From: Sphaerisporangium album
GTDB taxonomy: Bacteria; Actinomycetota; Actinomycetes; Streptosporangiales; Streptosporangiaceae
DNA: 64,000 nucleotides
NCBI RefSeq assembly: GCF_003323745.1
Contig: NZ_QOIL01000023.1
Coordinates: 62,001-126,000 of the forward strand
Direction of reading: 5' to 3'
A program made the translations under genes and the position numbers. Shown here one piece after another: positions 8,306-19,020 of the stretch. Position 1 is the stretch's first letter; every line of letters begins with the position of its first letter. Below the pieces are notes generated by a model. The model had not been told where the DNA came from and ran no database searches. It was given only the letters and a program-made list of their open reading frames with translations.

Positions 8306-9436
8306 ATGACGCTGACACCGATCCTCCTCACCACCCCTGACGACATCCTGGGCGCGGTTCCCTACCTGCTCGGCTTCCATCCCGCCGACAGCCTCGTCGT
8401 CATCGCCTTCGCCGGCCGGGGCGTCCGGGGCAGGCTCCGCCTCACCACCCGGTGGGATCTCCCGGCGGCGCCCGGCACGCTCGACCGGCTCGTGCCGCTT
8501 CTCCGCCGTGAGCAGGTCACCCACGCGATCCTGGCCGGGTTCGGGGAGGGCGCCCTCGTCACCCCCGCCGTGGACGAGGCGCTGCGGCTGCTCCAAGGCG
8601 CCGGCATCGAGGTCGTCGAGGCCCTGCGCGCGCACGAGCGGCGCTACTGGTCGTACGTCTGCACGCAGGTGGCGTGCTGCCCGCCCGAGGGAAGGGCGTA
8701 CGACCCGGTGGCCGGGCCGGTCGCGGCGCAGGCCACCATGGGCGGGCTGGTCGCGCTGCCCGGCCGCGAGAGCCTGGAGCGCGCGGTCGCGCCCGTCGGG
8801 GGAGCCGCCCGCGCGGCGATGGCCGAGGCGACCCGGGCGACCGCCGCCGAGATACGCGCCCGGCTGCTCGCCGCCCGCGATCCCGCGGAGGTTCCGCGCG
8901 CGTTCGTCGGTGAGGCGCTCGACCGCGTGCGCCGGTGCCTCGCCGGGTTTCCCGGCCATGGGCCGCCGGCCGACCTGGAGGCCGCGCGGCTCGGCTTCGA
9001 CCTCGCGGTCGTCCGGGTGCGCGACGAGGCGTGGACGTTGATGGACGACGCGACGCAGGACGTGCACGTCGCCCTCTGGGCCGACCTCACGCGCAGGCTC
9101 GGCAGGCGCTTCCTGCCGCCGGTCGCGTCGCTGCTCGGGGCGGCGGCCTGGCGGCGCGGTGACTGCGCGCTGGCGGGGATCGCGGTCGACCGCGCCCTGG
9201 CCGCCGACCCGTCCTACTCGATGGCCGGCCTGCTCGCGCAGGGACTGCGGCAACTCGTCGGCCCCGAAGTCCTGCGCGAGCGCATGCCGAGCCCGGAGGA
9301 ACTCGACGCGAGCATGGGGCCGCCCCACATGGACTGGCTGCACCCGATGCTGCGCCTGCTCGACGAGGAACTCCGCGCCGAGGTCCCCCCTCCCGAGCTC
9401 GCCGCCCGACCCGTCCACGGGGCCGAGCGTCCCTGA
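8306..9436 (+). CDS. DUF4192 family protein
   Basis: A 376-residue cytoplasmic protein starting with the DUF4192 signature LLTTPDDILGAVPYLLGFHP followed by DSLVVIAF. The family is widespread in Actinobacteria and has no established function; its C-terminal half is helical and contains RRGDCALAGIAVDRALAADP, reminiscent of a TPR-like helix pair. ATG 8306 places the conserved block at the very N-terminus. GTG 8291 is an alternative in the same frame. Confidence 0.8.
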   Translation: MTLTPILLTTPDDILGAVPYLLGFHPADSLVVIAFAGRGVRGRLRLTTRWDLPAAPGTLDRLVPLLRREQVTHAILAGFGEGALVTPAVDEALRLLQGAGIEVVEALRAHERRYWSYVCTQVACCPPEGRAYDPVAGPVAAQATMGGLVALPGRESLERAVAPVGGAARAAMAEATRATAAEIRARLLAARDPAEVPRAFVGEALDRVRRCLAGFPGHGPPADLEAARLGFDLAVVRVRDEAWTLMDDATQDVHVALWADLTRRLGRRFLPPVASLLGAAAWRRGDCALAGIAVDRALAADPSYSMAGLLAQGLRQLVGPEVLRERMPSPEELDASMGPPHMDWLHPMLRLLDEELRAEVPPPELAARPVHGAERP

Positions 9437-9721
9437 CGTCGCCGGCACCGGGTGACCGGACCGCGGGACGGCAGGAGGGCCGCGCCCATCTGTGCGGCGG
9501 GACCGGCTGACATCAACCGGCGGTCGAGGAGTGCTGCTCTGGCGTGATGGTGTCTGGCCCGAGGGGGCCGCCATGAGCGGTGAGCGCGGTACGTGCACGT
9601 GAAGGGGGAGCGGAGTGCGATCCCTTATGGGAACGGGGGGCAACGGTGGGAGGGGGCAAAGGTGAGCCAGGGGAATGAACGAAGGCTCGGGATCAGAGGG
9701 TGTGCCCGGGAAAGGGACGGG

Positions 9722-10066
9722 TCAGTCCTGCGCCGTGCTATTCCGGCGGCGCTCGTTGTAAGCCCTCATTCTGCCGGGATAGCCGGTGAGGTTAACGTCG
9801 TAGACCGGAAGGGCGAGGTTTCTGGCCACCTTGATGATGACGGCGGGAGAACCCACTCTGCGGCGGGTCCATTCACCGTCATGCGCGACGGCGACCGCGG
9901 TCGTGTCGGTCGCGAACGTTTCCGGCTCGACGTAGAACTCGACCCCTCGCCGGGACTTCGCGAAGGCGATGAGCGCCTCGATGTCGGCGTCATTGGCCTC
10001 ACGGTCGAACTTTGCGATCTTGCGGCCACGGAGCCGACGAATTCCATAGCGATCACGCCATCTCAT
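9722..10066 (-). CDS. small conserved actinobacterial protein, function unknown
   Basis: A 114-residue basic protein with alternating strands and helices. It begins MRWRDRYGIRRLRGRKIAKF and contains an EALIAFAKSRRGVEFYVEPE segment. Similar short proteins are common in actinomycetes and are sometimes labelled oxidoreductase without evidence. A longer reading frame extends 39 codons upstream but with unlikely composition, so ATG 10066 (preceded by AAGGG) is preferred. The 285 bp between it and the DUF4192 gene holds nothing I recognise. Confidence 0.65.
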   Translation of the reverse strand: MRWRDRYGIRRLRGRKIAKFDREANDADIEALIAFAKSRRGVEFYVEPETFATDTTAVAVAHDGEWTRRRVGSPAVIIKVARNLALPVYDVNLTGYPGRMRAYNERRRNSTAQD

Positions 10067-10265
10067 ATCCCTTGTATACCTGGAGCGGGCGCCCAATGGG
10101 GGGCTCCGGGCCACATCGGGGTCGGGTCGGGGATGTTCCGGATGGACGCGCGTTCGCGCGGGTCCAAAGATGAGAAAGTCCACCCGATCCGACGGAAGAC
10201 ACGGGGCTCTAATGGCAGGGGCAGCGACACCACCAGCGACACCCGCTCCCGGAGGTTGGAGGCCG

Positions 10266-10859
10266 ATGTCTCAGCCTCACGACGCACAGCACCCGCGGCT
10301 CCGGGTGACCGACCACGACCGCGACGGGGTGGTCGAGCAGGTCACCGCGGCCTACGCCGAAGGCCGTCTCAGCAAGGACGAGTTCGACGAGCGCCTGCAC
10401 CTGGCGATGACGGCGCGCGTCCACGCCGACCTCGAGCCGATCGTCCGAGACCTGAACGCGTGGCGGCCCACGTCGGCCCCGCCCATGCCGTCGGCCTGGC
10501 CGGGCCGGCCGCAGTCCTGGCCGGGGCACGGGTACGCCGCCTCGCCGACGGGCCGCGAGCGGCTCGGCGCGGCGGCCGCCCACATTCTGCCGATCTGCGG
10601 GCTCTCCTTCGTCGGCCCGCTGATCGTGCTGCTGACCGGCGGGCGGGGGTCGCCGTACATCCGCCGGCACGCGCTGGAGGCGCTCAACTTCCACCTGACG
10701 GTGCTCGGCGCCACCATCCTGCTGCCGTTCACGGTCATCGGCATCGTGCTGGTCCCGATCATCTGGATCGCGGCCTTCGTCCTCGGCCTCGTGGGAGGCT
10801 CCGCCGCCCTCGGCGACGGCCGCTTCACCTACCCGCTCACCCTCCGCCTCATCAAGTAG
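10266..10859 (+). CDS. DUF1707 and DUF4870 domain membrane protein
   Basis: A 197-residue protein. Residues about 9-65 form a DUF1707 (SHOCT-like) domain with the pattern RVTDHDRDGVVEQVTAAYAE followed by GRLSKDEFDERL. After a Pro-rich linker, residues about 90-195 form a DUF4870-type membrane domain with two or three hydrophobic helices, including IRRHALEALNFHLTVLGATI. The function is unknown; such proteins are small inner-membrane factors. ATG 10266 follows an ideal GGAGG ribosome site, which fixes the start. Confidence 0.85.
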   Translation: MSQPHDAQHPRLRVTDHDRDGVVEQVTAAYAEGRLSKDEFDERLHLAMTARVHADLEPIVRDLNAWRPTSAPPMPSAWPGRPQSWPGHGYAASPTGRERLGAAAAHILPICGLSFVGPLIVLLTGGRGSPYIRRHALEALNFHLTVLGATILLPFTVIGIVLVPIIWIAAFVLGLVGGSAALGDGRFTYPLTLRLIK

Positions 10860-10981
10860 CCCGGGCCGCCGCGTCCCCGGCCGCTCGTGATGCCGTGTAT
10901 CCCGTGCGCCCCGGCGGACCAGCGCACGGCGGCAGGTCAGCGTCTCAGGCCGCCGATGGCGTGGGGTTCGGGGGGCGCCGT

Positions 10982-11041
10982 GGGTTCCGGGGCTGCGGGT
11001 TCGGGCGCTGCGGGTTCGGGCGCTGCGGGTTCGGGCGCTGC
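10982..11041. repeat. 15-bp tandem repeat, four copies
   Basis: GGGTTCGGGCGCTGC occurs three times exactly (10997-11041), preceded by one diverged copy (10982-10996). It lies in the 200-bp gap just past the stop of the RlpA-like gene. Confidence 0.85.
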
Positions 11042-11059
11042 GAGCTTGGGGAGCTCGGG

Positions 11060-11947
11060 TCAACGGGCGAGGACCTGGTACTTCACGGTCATCGTGCCCG
11101 CGCTCAGGCTGCCGATGGCGTCGAAGGCGGCGCGGGACAGGTCGAGGCAGCGGCCGCCGATGTACGGCCCGCGGTCGTTGATGCGGACGGTCACGGACTT
11201 ACCGCTCCGGGGGTTGATCACGCGCACCCTGCTGTCCATGGGCAGGGTCTTGTGGGCGGCCGTCATCGCGTCCGGGTCGAACCGCTCGCCGCTGGCGGTC
11301 ATCTGGCCTTCGTCGTAGTACGACGCGCCACACCTTCCCGAGGCGAGCACCTTTGTGGTGGCCTGCGCTTCCTTGGCCTTCTTCTTCGACTTCTGGGTGG
11401 TGGAGCCGTCCGCGGCCTGTCGCTGGTCCGCGCCCTGGTCCGCGTCCGCCGACGAGGATGCCTGCGCGGCTTCGCCCGGTGCGGCGGCCGAGCCGGTGGC
11501 GCCTGTCCGCGGCGAGGCGTCTCTGGTGGCGGCCGGGTGCGAAGAGGGCCGCGGGGTCGCGTGCGGGGCCGCGTCCGCCTCGTCATGGGAGGGCTTCGGC
11601 CTGGCCGCCTGATCCGGAAGCCACGGAGCCGGCGGCGATGGGGGCGTGGCGCCGTCTTCCTGCGGCGTTTCTCCGGCGGCGTCCGCGAAGGGCCAGGCGC
11701 CGGGCAGCGAGCCGTCCGAGCCCCCGGCGACGGAGGCCGTGGTCGTCTGCCGGGAGTCACCGATCCCGGCCGCGGCGGTGACCGTACCGTCGCGCGCCAC
11801 CACGATCCAGGCGGTAGCGGAGGCGGCGGCGACCACCGCGGTGACGGCGACCACGGAAGTCCAGCGCCGCCTGGTGCCGGTTTCGAGCTCGGAGGGTGTC
11901 TTGTCGTGCCAACGTGTCGGGGCGCGGTGCTGACCCAAGGAAACCAC
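11060..11947 (-). CDS. RlpA-like double-psi beta-barrel cell-wall protein
   Basis: About 295 residues: a short cytoplasmic head, a transmembrane or signal helix (VVAVTAVVAAASATAWIVVA), a long Pro/Ser/Ala/Thr-rich spacer, and a C-terminal RlpA-type DPBB domain. The domain shows GRCGASYYDEGQMTASGERF, LPMDSRVRVINPRSGKSV, VRINDRGPY and the CLDLSRAAFDAIG block, including the Asp of NDRGPY. RlpA-type domains act on or bind peptidoglycan (lytic transglycosylase in Pseudomonas). The start is uncertain: GTG 11947 gives a sensible N-terminus, but the frame is open to ATG 12109. A CRP-like site lies upstream at 12120-12135. Confidence 0.85.
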   Translation of the reverse strand: MVSLGQHRAPTRWHDKTPSELETGTRRRWTSVVAVTAVVAAASATAWIVVARDGTVTAAAGIGDSRQTTTASVAGGSDGSLPGAWPFADAAGETPQEDGATPPSPPAPWLPDQAARPKPSHDEADAAPHATPRPSSHPAATRDASPRTGATGSAAAPGEAAQASSSADADQGADQRQAADGSTTQKSKKKAKEAQATTKVLASGRCGASYYDEGQMTASGERFDPDAMTAAHKTLPMDSRVRVINPRSGKSVTVRINDRGPYIGGRCLDLSRAAFDAIGSLSAGTMTVKYQVLAR

Positions 11948-12119
11948 TGTCCTGGATAGGGGGCAAGGACGCGGGACGGCCGGCACGGAGCGGCGCGGGG
12001 ACGCCAGATGCGGGGGCGTGCCGCCATCCCAGATACCAAATGGGCGTAAACCGCCCATAAGGTAATGAGGAGCACCATATGGGATAAACCTGCTGCAAAG
12101 GGAAGTCATGCCAACGTAA

Positions 12120-12135
12120 AGTGACGTAGCTCACA
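12120..12135. promoter_or_regulatory. CRP-like binding site upstream of the RlpA-like gene
   Basis: AGTGACGTAGCTCACA matches the CRP/GlxR consensus TGTGA-N6-TCACA at nine of ten specified bases and the actinobacterial core GTG-N6-CAC exactly. It is 173 bp upstream of GTG 11947. In Mycobacterium and Corynebacterium, CRP homologues control rpf cell-wall genes, which makes this target reasonable. Binding is inferred. Confidence 0.55.
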
Positions 12136-12239
12136 CCAGGAGTGATCATGCGCTGATGTCGCCGTGCCCCGCCCTGTCAGGCGACCGGGGGGAGTGGTCG
12201 AGGGGTGGGCGCCGGGGAGTGCGGCAGGTGAGGCCGGGG

Positions 12240-13778
12240 TCAGAGGAGGAGTTGGCGGACCGAGTCGACCGTGTCGGCGTCGGTGGGGCGCTTGTCCGGG
12301 CGGTAGCGCAGGACGCGGGCGAACCTCAGGGCCATGCCGCCGGGGTAGCGCGGTGAGCGCTGGACACCGTCGAACGCGACCTCGACCACCATCTCGGGGC
12401 GCAGCCGCACCACCCACTCGTCGCCAGGCCCGTCGGCCAGAGCCAGGAACCGCTCGGTCTGCCAGGCGAGAAGCTCGTCGGTCAGCCCCTTGAACGTCTT
12501 GCCGAGCATCACGAAACCGCCCGTCTCGGGATCGCGGGCGCCGAGGTGCAGGTTGGACAGCTTGCCCTGCCGCCGGCCGTGCCCCCACTCGGCGGCCAGC
12601 ACCACCAGGTCGAGGGTGTGGCGGGGTTTCACCTTGATCCACCCCGCGCCGCGGCGACCGGCCGCGTACGGGGTGGAGGGCCCCTTCACCACGAGGCCCT
12701 CGTGTCCCTGCCGCAGGACCTCGGCGAAGAACGCCATGCCCTCCTCGGGATCGGAGGTGACCAGGCGCGGAGTGACCAGCTCGGCGGGGACGGCACCGGC
12801 CAGCGCCTCGTGGCGCTCGCTGTCGGGAAGGTCGAGAAGGTCCTCGCCGCCCACACGCAGCGCGTCGAAGAAGAACACGCTCAGCGGGGTGGTGCCGCGC
12901 AGCCGCTCGGTGTCGGTCCTGCTGGCCACCCGGCTCGCCGTCACCTGGAACGGCTCGGGGCGGCCGTCCGGGCGAAGGGCGATCACCTCGCCGTCCAGCA
13001 CGATGTCGTCGACCGGCAGCGCCAGCACGGCCTCGACCAGTTCGGGAACCTGCGCGGTGATGTCGTCCAGGGTACGGGTGAACACCTTGACGTCGCGGCC
13101 GGAGCGGTGGGCCTGCACGCGCACACCGTCCAGCTTCCATTCCAGCGCCGCTGGACCTCCTCCCAGCTTCGCCAGGGCGGCCGCCACGTTCGGCGCGCTC
13201 TGCGCGAGCATGGGAGAGACGGGACGCCCGACCTCCAGACGGAACGCCCTCAGGGCCTCCACGCCGCCCGTCAGCGCGGCGGCGCCGACCGCGGGGAGCC
13301 AGCCGCGCAGGGTGAGCGCACGACGCACCTCGGCCGACGGCGTTCCCGCCGCCTTGGCGACCGCCTCGATCATTACGCCGTTGAGCGCGCCCTGGCGCAT
13401 CTCACCGCCCAGCAGGCGCAGCAGGAAGGACTGCTCCTGGGCCGTCACCGAGCGGAACAGCCGATCCAGCAGTTCCTTCCTGGCCGCCTGAGACCCCGGG
13501 CCGGTCTGCGCCTTGATGCGGCTGAGCAGGTCGTCGACCTCGGTCAGGGAGGCGCTGGCGATCTGGCGCGGCTCGGGAAGATCCTGCAGGCTGCGCCATC
13601 CGACGCCGATCTGGCGCTGGGGAAGCTCGCCTGAGAGGTAGGCCACCGCGATCTCGGCCTCGGCCGGTCCGACCCTGCTGAGCAACTCGGCGAGGTGTCG
13701 GATCTTGGCGAGGCGCGCCGGGTCCGCCGCGACGGCGGACGAGGTGCGCGCGAGGTCGATGAGCAGCACAGTCCTCAT
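12240..13778 (-). CDS. ligB: ATP-dependent DNA ligase, LigB type
   Basis: A 512-residue ligase joining DNA nicks with ATP, acting in repair beside the essential NAD-dependent LigA. The N-terminal DNA-binding domain (about 1-185) includes [15 protein letters not shown]. The nucleotidyltransferase domain has the AMP-accepting lysine Lys215 in EWKLDGVR (motif I), SVFFFDAL and [10 protein letters not shown] (motif IV), and [14 protein letters not shown] (motif V). The OB-fold domain ends the protein. It matches mycobacterial LigB closely in length and motifs. The start codon region (ATG 13778) lacks a strong ribosome site; GTG three codons in is possible. No Ku or LigD genes are nearby. Confidence 0.93.
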   Translation of the reverse strand: MRTVLLIDLARTSSAVAADPARLAKIRHLAELLSRVGPAEAEIAVAYLSGELPQRQIGVGWRSLQDLPEPRQIASASLTEVDDLLSRIKAQTGPGSQAARKELLDRLFRSVTAQEQSFLLRLLGGEMRQGALNGVMIEAVAKAAGTPSAEVRRALTLRGWLPAVGAAALTGGVEALRAFRLEVGRPVSPMLAQSAPNVAAALAKLGGGPAALEWKLDGVRVQAHRSGRDVKVFTRTLDDITAQVPELVEAVLALPVDDIVLDGEVIALRPDGRPEPFQVTASRVASRTDTERLRGTTPLSVFFFDALRVGGEDLLDLPDSERHEALAGAVPAELVTPRLVTSDPEEGMAFFAEVLRQGHEGLVVKGPSTPYAAGRRGAGWIKVKPRHTLDLVVLAAEWGHGRRQGKLSNLHLGARDPETGGFVMLGKTFKGLTDELLAWQTERFLALADGPGDEWVVRLRPEMVVEVAFDGVQRSPRYPGGMALRFARVLRYRPDKRPTDADTVDSVRQLLL

Positions 13779-13982
13779 CGTGCCAGTTCAGGGCGAGGGA
13801 TGGCGTCGCAGGTGCCCATATGACTCATATAGAGCACCTAAACCGTCAAGAACGAACAATCAGCCGCCCTGGCAGGCCTTGGGGCTGCCGCCGGGGGTCG
13901 GGGCGGTCGCTCGCGTCCACGCGGCGGGGCCGAGGCGGAAATTCGGTTGGAGGCGCGGCGGTCACCTGGGAACAATTGGCGG

Positions 13983-14570
13983 GTGCGGATCTTCCTGGAG
14001 ACCGGGCGGCTCGTGCTTCGTGAGCTCACCGAGGCCGACGCGGACCTTATCTTCGAACTCGACAACGACCCGGCCGTCACCCGCTTCATCAACGGAGGCG
14101 AGCCGTGCTCCCGCGACACGGTCCGCGACGTGACCCTGCCCAGGTTGCTGCGCGCGTACGAATGGGCTCCGAGCCGCGCCTTCTGGGCGGCAGAGGAGAG
14201 GTCCACCGGGCGGTTCATCGGCTGGTTCGAGCTACGGCCTCTGGACCAGGACGGTCCGGGAGAGGTCGAGCTGGGATACCGGCTGCATTCCTGGGCCTGG
14301 GGCCGGGGCCTCGCGACCGAGGGAGCCCGTGCTCTGATCCACAAGGCCTTCACCGAGCTCGGCGTGCGCCGCGTGATGGCGCAGACGATGGCCGTCAACA
14401 CCGGCAGCCGACGGGTGATGGAGAAGTCCGGCCTGACCTATGCGCGCACGTTCTACGGGGACTGGCCCGAGGCCATCGAAGGCTCGGAACATGGCGAAGT
14501 CGAATATGCCCTGACCAGAGCCGACTGGCTGAGCTCCCGGCCCGGTGAAGGCCGAACACACGTCTGGTAG
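13983..14570 (+). CDS. GNAT family N-acetyltransferase
   Basis: A 195-residue RimJ/RimL-type acetyltransferase that would move acetyl from acetyl-CoA to an amine, perhaps a protein N-terminus. Features: the start TGRLVLRELTEADADLIFEL, the acetyl-CoA loop WGRGLATEGARALI, and the C-terminal AVNTGSRRVMEKSGL. GTG 13983 is preferred over the upstream frame start because it begins at the conserved first strand. The gene is divergent from the ligase gene with about 200 bp between, an AT-richer stretch near 13820-13860 that probably holds promoters. Confidence 0.88.
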   Translation: MRIFLETGRLVLRELTEADADLIFELDNDPAVTRFINGGEPCSRDTVRDVTLPRLLRAYEWAPSRAFWAAEERSTGRFIGWFELRPLDQDGPGEVELGYRLHSWAWGRGLATEGARALIHKAFTELGVRRVMAQTMAVNTGSRRVMEKSGLTYARTFYGDWPEAIEGSEHGEVEYALTRADWLSSRPGEGRTHVW

Positions 14571-14687
14571 GGGTTCGCCGCCGGGGGTGACCTGTGGTGG
14601 GAGGTGGTCGTCGAGGTCGTGCCCGCGTGGGGCGGGAGGCCGCGAGGCCGCCGGGCCACCACGGTCACCTGTGCGGCGAGCGGGCCG

Positions 14688-15062
14688 TCAGCTCACGCCG
14701 AGCAGGTCGACCACGAAGATCAACGTCTCGCCCGGCTTGATGGCGTTGCCCGCGCCACGGTTGCCGTAGCCCAGGTGGGGCGGGATCGTCAGCCGGCGGC
14801 GGCCGCCCACACGCATCCCCGCGACACCCTGGTCCCACCCGGCGATGACCCGTCCGGCTCCGAGCGGGAACTGGAACGAGTCGCCGCGGTTCCAGGAGGC
14901 GTCGAACTCCTCGCCCGTGGAGAACGCCACGCCGACATAGTGCACGTTCACCATGTGCCCGGGCTTGGCCTCCTCGCCGTCGCCCACGGTGATGTCTACG
15001 ATCTCGAGATCCGCCGGCGCGTCGCCCTCCGGAAAATCGATCTCGGGCTTCTCGAGTGCCAC
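14688..15062 (-). CDS. FKBP-type peptidyl-prolyl cis-trans isomerase
   Basis: A 124-residue single-domain FKBP without a signal peptide, so a cytoplasmic prolyl isomerase or chaperone. Conserved parts seen: VNVHYVGVAFSTGEEFDASW, FPLGAGRVIAGWDQGVAGMR and the C-terminal GYGNRGAG...GETLIFVVDLL, including the hydrophobic-pocket Trp in AGWDQG. The GTG start follows AAGGAG with a 5-nt spacer. It is convergent with the GNAT gene. Confidence 0.95.
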   Translation of the reverse strand: MALEKPEIDFPEGDAPADLEIVDITVGDGEEAKPGHMVNVHYVGVAFSTGEEFDASWNRGDSFQFPLGAGRVIAGWDQGVAGMRVGGRRRLTIPPHLGYGNRGAGNAIKPGETLIFVVDLLGVS

Positions 15063-15250
15063 GTGTTCTCCTTGATTAGAGTGCGCGCCCCCGAAGTCTT
15101 ACCGGGGCACGCTCGGACCGGGCGTCGGCCGGGTCTCCGGCTGACCGGACGACTCTACGGGGTCACGAGGCCGGACGGGCGGCGAGGGCTCATTATGTGA
15201 TCGTCGGCGCGTGGGCCACCCCTCCCCGTCCGGTCCGCGCGGCGTCGGCG

Positions 15251-16501
15251 TCAGGGCTTGGGGGACGCCTGCGAGCCGTTGCCCGCCCGTGCGTGATCGG
15301 ACGACTCGGGCAGCGGCGGCTCGGGCGTGGTGGAGGCGGCTTCCGGCTCCGGGTGGTCTTCACCGGTCGCGCGGGCCTTCCCAGATGAATCGACGGCGGA
15401 GAACGCGGGGGCGACCTTCGCGGACTCGGACCTGGCGGTGGCGGAGGACTCCGCCGGGGTCGCCTCCGGAGCGGACGAGGCGGACGGAGTCGCGGGCGCG
15501 TCGTCCATGCCTTCGGAGCCGGAGCCGGAGCGGTGGCCGTGGTCGGGCGGGGTGGAGGGGGACGCCGTCGCGGCGCGTACCGAGGACATGGGAAGGGCGA
15601 CGGTGGCCTCTTCCATGGCATCGGCGCGGCTGGTGGTGGGCGGGAGGATGGTCTGGCCGGGGGCCGTGGGCGCCGACACCGCCGCCGACACGGCCGCCGG
15701 GCCCGAGGGTGCGGAGGATGCGGGGTCGGCGGAGGTGGACGAAGCCGCGGCGAGGCGGTCGGCGCGGTCGGGCCGGTCGGCCCGGTCGGCCGGCTGCGAC
15801 GCGGGTGCGGCCGGAGGCGCGGTGGGAGGCGGAGTGGGAGAGACCCCCGAGGGCGCCGGTGAGCCGGGGCGGGAGACGGAGGACGAGGGGGAGGGGGTCG
15901 AAGGAGCCGATGACGCGGACGGGGTGAACGGCGCGGGCTCCGCAGAGGGGGCGGACGTGCCGGAGGGGCTGGGGAGAGGACCGTTGGACGGAGGGCGGGG
16001 AACGACCACCGTGTCCGCGGGGCGCAGGCCGCCTTCGAGCACCGCGAGCGCCTCCTGGAGCGCCGCGGACGGGACCAGCACGTCGTACCGTCCGGCGACG
16101 ATCACGCTGCGCGAGGTGAAGTCCCGCGTGCCGCCCTTGAAGGCGTGGCCGGCGAAGCCGAACGCCGCGCCCATCACCGCGCCCCACAGCAGCGCCCACA
16201 GGGCGAGCGCGAAGAAGGACGCGGTCGTCGAGGTGAACAGCCCGAGGAACAGGCCCACGACGAGCCCGAACACGGCGCCGCTGATCGCGCCGGACAGGGC
16301 CGCGCGCGGGTTGGTGAGCCGTCCGGTGACGGTCTCCTCCAGGCGCAGGTCGCTGCCGACGATGGCGACGTTCTGTACCGGGTACCCGGAGTCGGAGAGG
16401 GTGTCCACGGCGCGCTGCGCGGCCGGGTAGTTGTCGTAGCTGACCAGCAGTCGCCGGTCGACGGCGACGGACGGGGTCGGCGCGGGTGATGTCTGGATCA
16501 T
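15251..16501 (-). CDS. general-stress YflT-domain membrane protein with long disordered tail
   Basis: A 416-residue protein. Residues about 15-60 form a YflT-like (general stress protein 17M) domain: RRLLVSYDNYPAAQRAVDTL and PVQNVAIVGSDLRLEETVTG. Residues 65-120 hold a Gly/Ala-rich membrane hairpin (ALSGAISGAVFGLVVGLFLG and ALALWALLWGAVMGAAFGFA). After SVIVAGRYDVLV the remaining ~250 residues are Pro, Ser, Ala and Thr rich and look disordered. Relatives have been mislabelled magnesium transporters. The role is unknown, probably stress linked. No clear terminator or promoter is visible in the 271 bp upstream. Confidence 0.8.
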   Translation of the reverse strand: MIQTSPAPTPSVAVDRRLLVSYDNYPAAQRAVDTLSDSGYPVQNVAIVGSDLRLEETVTGRLTNPRAALSGAISGAVFGLVVGLFLGLFTSTTASFFALALWALLWGAVMGAAFGFAGHAFKGGTRDFTSRSVIVAGRYDVLVPSAALQEALAVLEGGLRPADTVVVPRPPSNGPLPSPSGTSAPSAEPAPFTPSASSAPSTPSPSSSVSRPGSPAPSGVSPTPPPTAPPAAPASQPADRADRPDRADRLAAASSTSADPASSAPSGPAAVSAAVSAPTAPGQTILPPTTSRADAMEEATVALPMSSVRAATASPSTPPDHGHRSGSGSEGMDDAPATPSASSAPEATPAESSATARSESAKVAPAFSAVDSSGKARATGEDHPEPEAASTTPEPPLPESSDHARAGNGSQASPKP

Positions 16502-16772
16502 GGCGAGCGGTCGCCTCCGCGGCTAGGGGGTCGTTGCCGTTCCCCGCTACCCGCCGGAGGCGAGATATCACCGGGCGTTCCCGAAGGAATGGATCACCGT
16601 CCAGGCCCGCCCCAGGCGAGGTATGCCGTCTGCCGGCGAACGGCGACGCCTGTTCCATCCGGTTCCACCGGCCCGCGAGGCGGCCTCGGCGCTCGAACGC
16701 GCCTCGATCGCCGATGGAACCCGCTCCGACATGGAGGTCGTGGAGGTCGATGACAGTCTCGGGGGATGGGGG

Positions 16773-18218
<1,446 letters not shown>

Positions 18219-18220
18219 TC

Positions 18221-18226
18221 AGCCTA
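18221..18226 (-). promoter_or_regulatory. -10 element of a probable leaderless promoter (guaB1)
   Basis: TAGGCT on the minus strand ends 8 nt before the guaB1 GTG. The same hexamer and spacing occur before maf and the gene at 61851. Confidence 0.55.
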
Positions 18227-18428
18227 TGCGATCCATGGTAAACAATGGGATTTCCCAGCTCAGTTGCGTGATATGTCCTTCTATGCGCGGACGGTGGACC
18301 GCTCCCGGCACCTCTGTGCGCGATGATCGAGACGACGATCGGCCGCTACGGATACATTGACCGCGCGATCGGCTCACCGCGATCGGGTGAGGGGAGGGGG
18401 CGGGGTGGCCCTGGAAAGTGGAGGCTCT

Positions 18429-18923
18429 ATGTTCATCGTTGAACGACCGGAGGTACTTGTCGTCGGTTACGCCGTGCGCACCACCAACGCGGCGGAGGCC
18501 GATCCATCGCGGGCGCTGCTGCCGGGCCTGTGGCAGCGGGCGGGAGCGCCGGGGGCCTTCGCCCACGTGCCGGGGCGCGTGGACGAGAATCTGTACGCCG
18601 TTTTGACCGACTACGAGAGCGATCACCAGGGCGCGTTCACACAGATCGTGGGGGTGGCGATCCGCACGGCGGCGAGGCTGCCGGAGGGGATGGTCGCGGT
18701 CCGGGTGCCGGGCGTCCAGTCGTTGACGGTCGAGGCGCACGGGCCGATGCCGCAGGCGCTGATCGAGGCGTGGCAGCAGGTCTGGAGGCACACCGAGTCC
18801 GGCGGGATCCCGGCGCGGGCGTTCTCGACCGACCTGGAGGTCCACCACGCGGCGGGGGTCGACCTGTACCTGGCCGTCCTGCCCTCCCCGGCGGGGCAGG
18901 GCAGGGACCGCGTCCAGGCGTAG
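18429..18923 (+). CDS. GyrI-like / AraC effector-binding domain protein
   Basis: A 164-residue stand-alone small-molecule-binding domain of the GyrI-like (SHS2-fold) family. It has the repeated strand pattern starting FIVERPEVLVVGYAVRT, a central NLYAVLTDYESDHQGAFTQI segment, and VAVRVPGVQSLTVEAHGPMP. Relatives are the sensor domains of AraC/MerR regulators or bind gyrase or xenobiotics; no DNA-binding domain is present here. ATG 18429 follows GTGGAGG. The ligand is unknown. Confidence 0.8.
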   Translation: MFIVERPEVLVVGYAVRTTNAAEADPSRALLPGLWQRAGAPGAFAHVPGRVDENLYAVLTDYESDHQGAFTQIVGVAIRTAARLPEGMVAVRVPGVQSLTVEAHGPMPQALIEAWQQVWRHTESGGIPARAFSTDLEVHHAAGVDLYLAVLPSPAGQGRDRVQA

Positions 18924-18936
18924 CGGACGACGGGGC

Positions 18937-19020
18937 GGCACAGGTCAGGCCGGCACAGGTCAGGCCGGTACGGGCCAGGTCGGCACGGGTCGGGCGGGTC
19001 AGGCCGGCACAGGTCAGGCC
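18937..19020. repeat. 15-bp tandem repeat GGCACAGGTCAGGCC, about five units
   Basis: Exact copies at 18937-18951, 18952-18966 and 19006-19020, with diverged copies between. The last unit overlaps the stop codon of the convergent racemase gene. The array fills the whole gap between the two gene ends. Confidence 0.85.

Noticed and set aside
9437-9721. Possible small gene in the gap after DUF4192
   Set aside because: All frames are short and lack coherent coding bias; nothing could be supported.
11948-12239. c-di-AMP (ydaO) riboswitch upstream of the RlpA-like gene, as seen before many actinobacterial cell-wall hydrolases
   Set aside because: The conserved ydaO motifs are absent; only a short ATGGGCG/CGCCCAT hairpin and the CRP-like site are present.
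18937-19020. CRISPR array
   Set aside because: Units are contiguous 15-bp repeats without spacers, and no cas genes are present.
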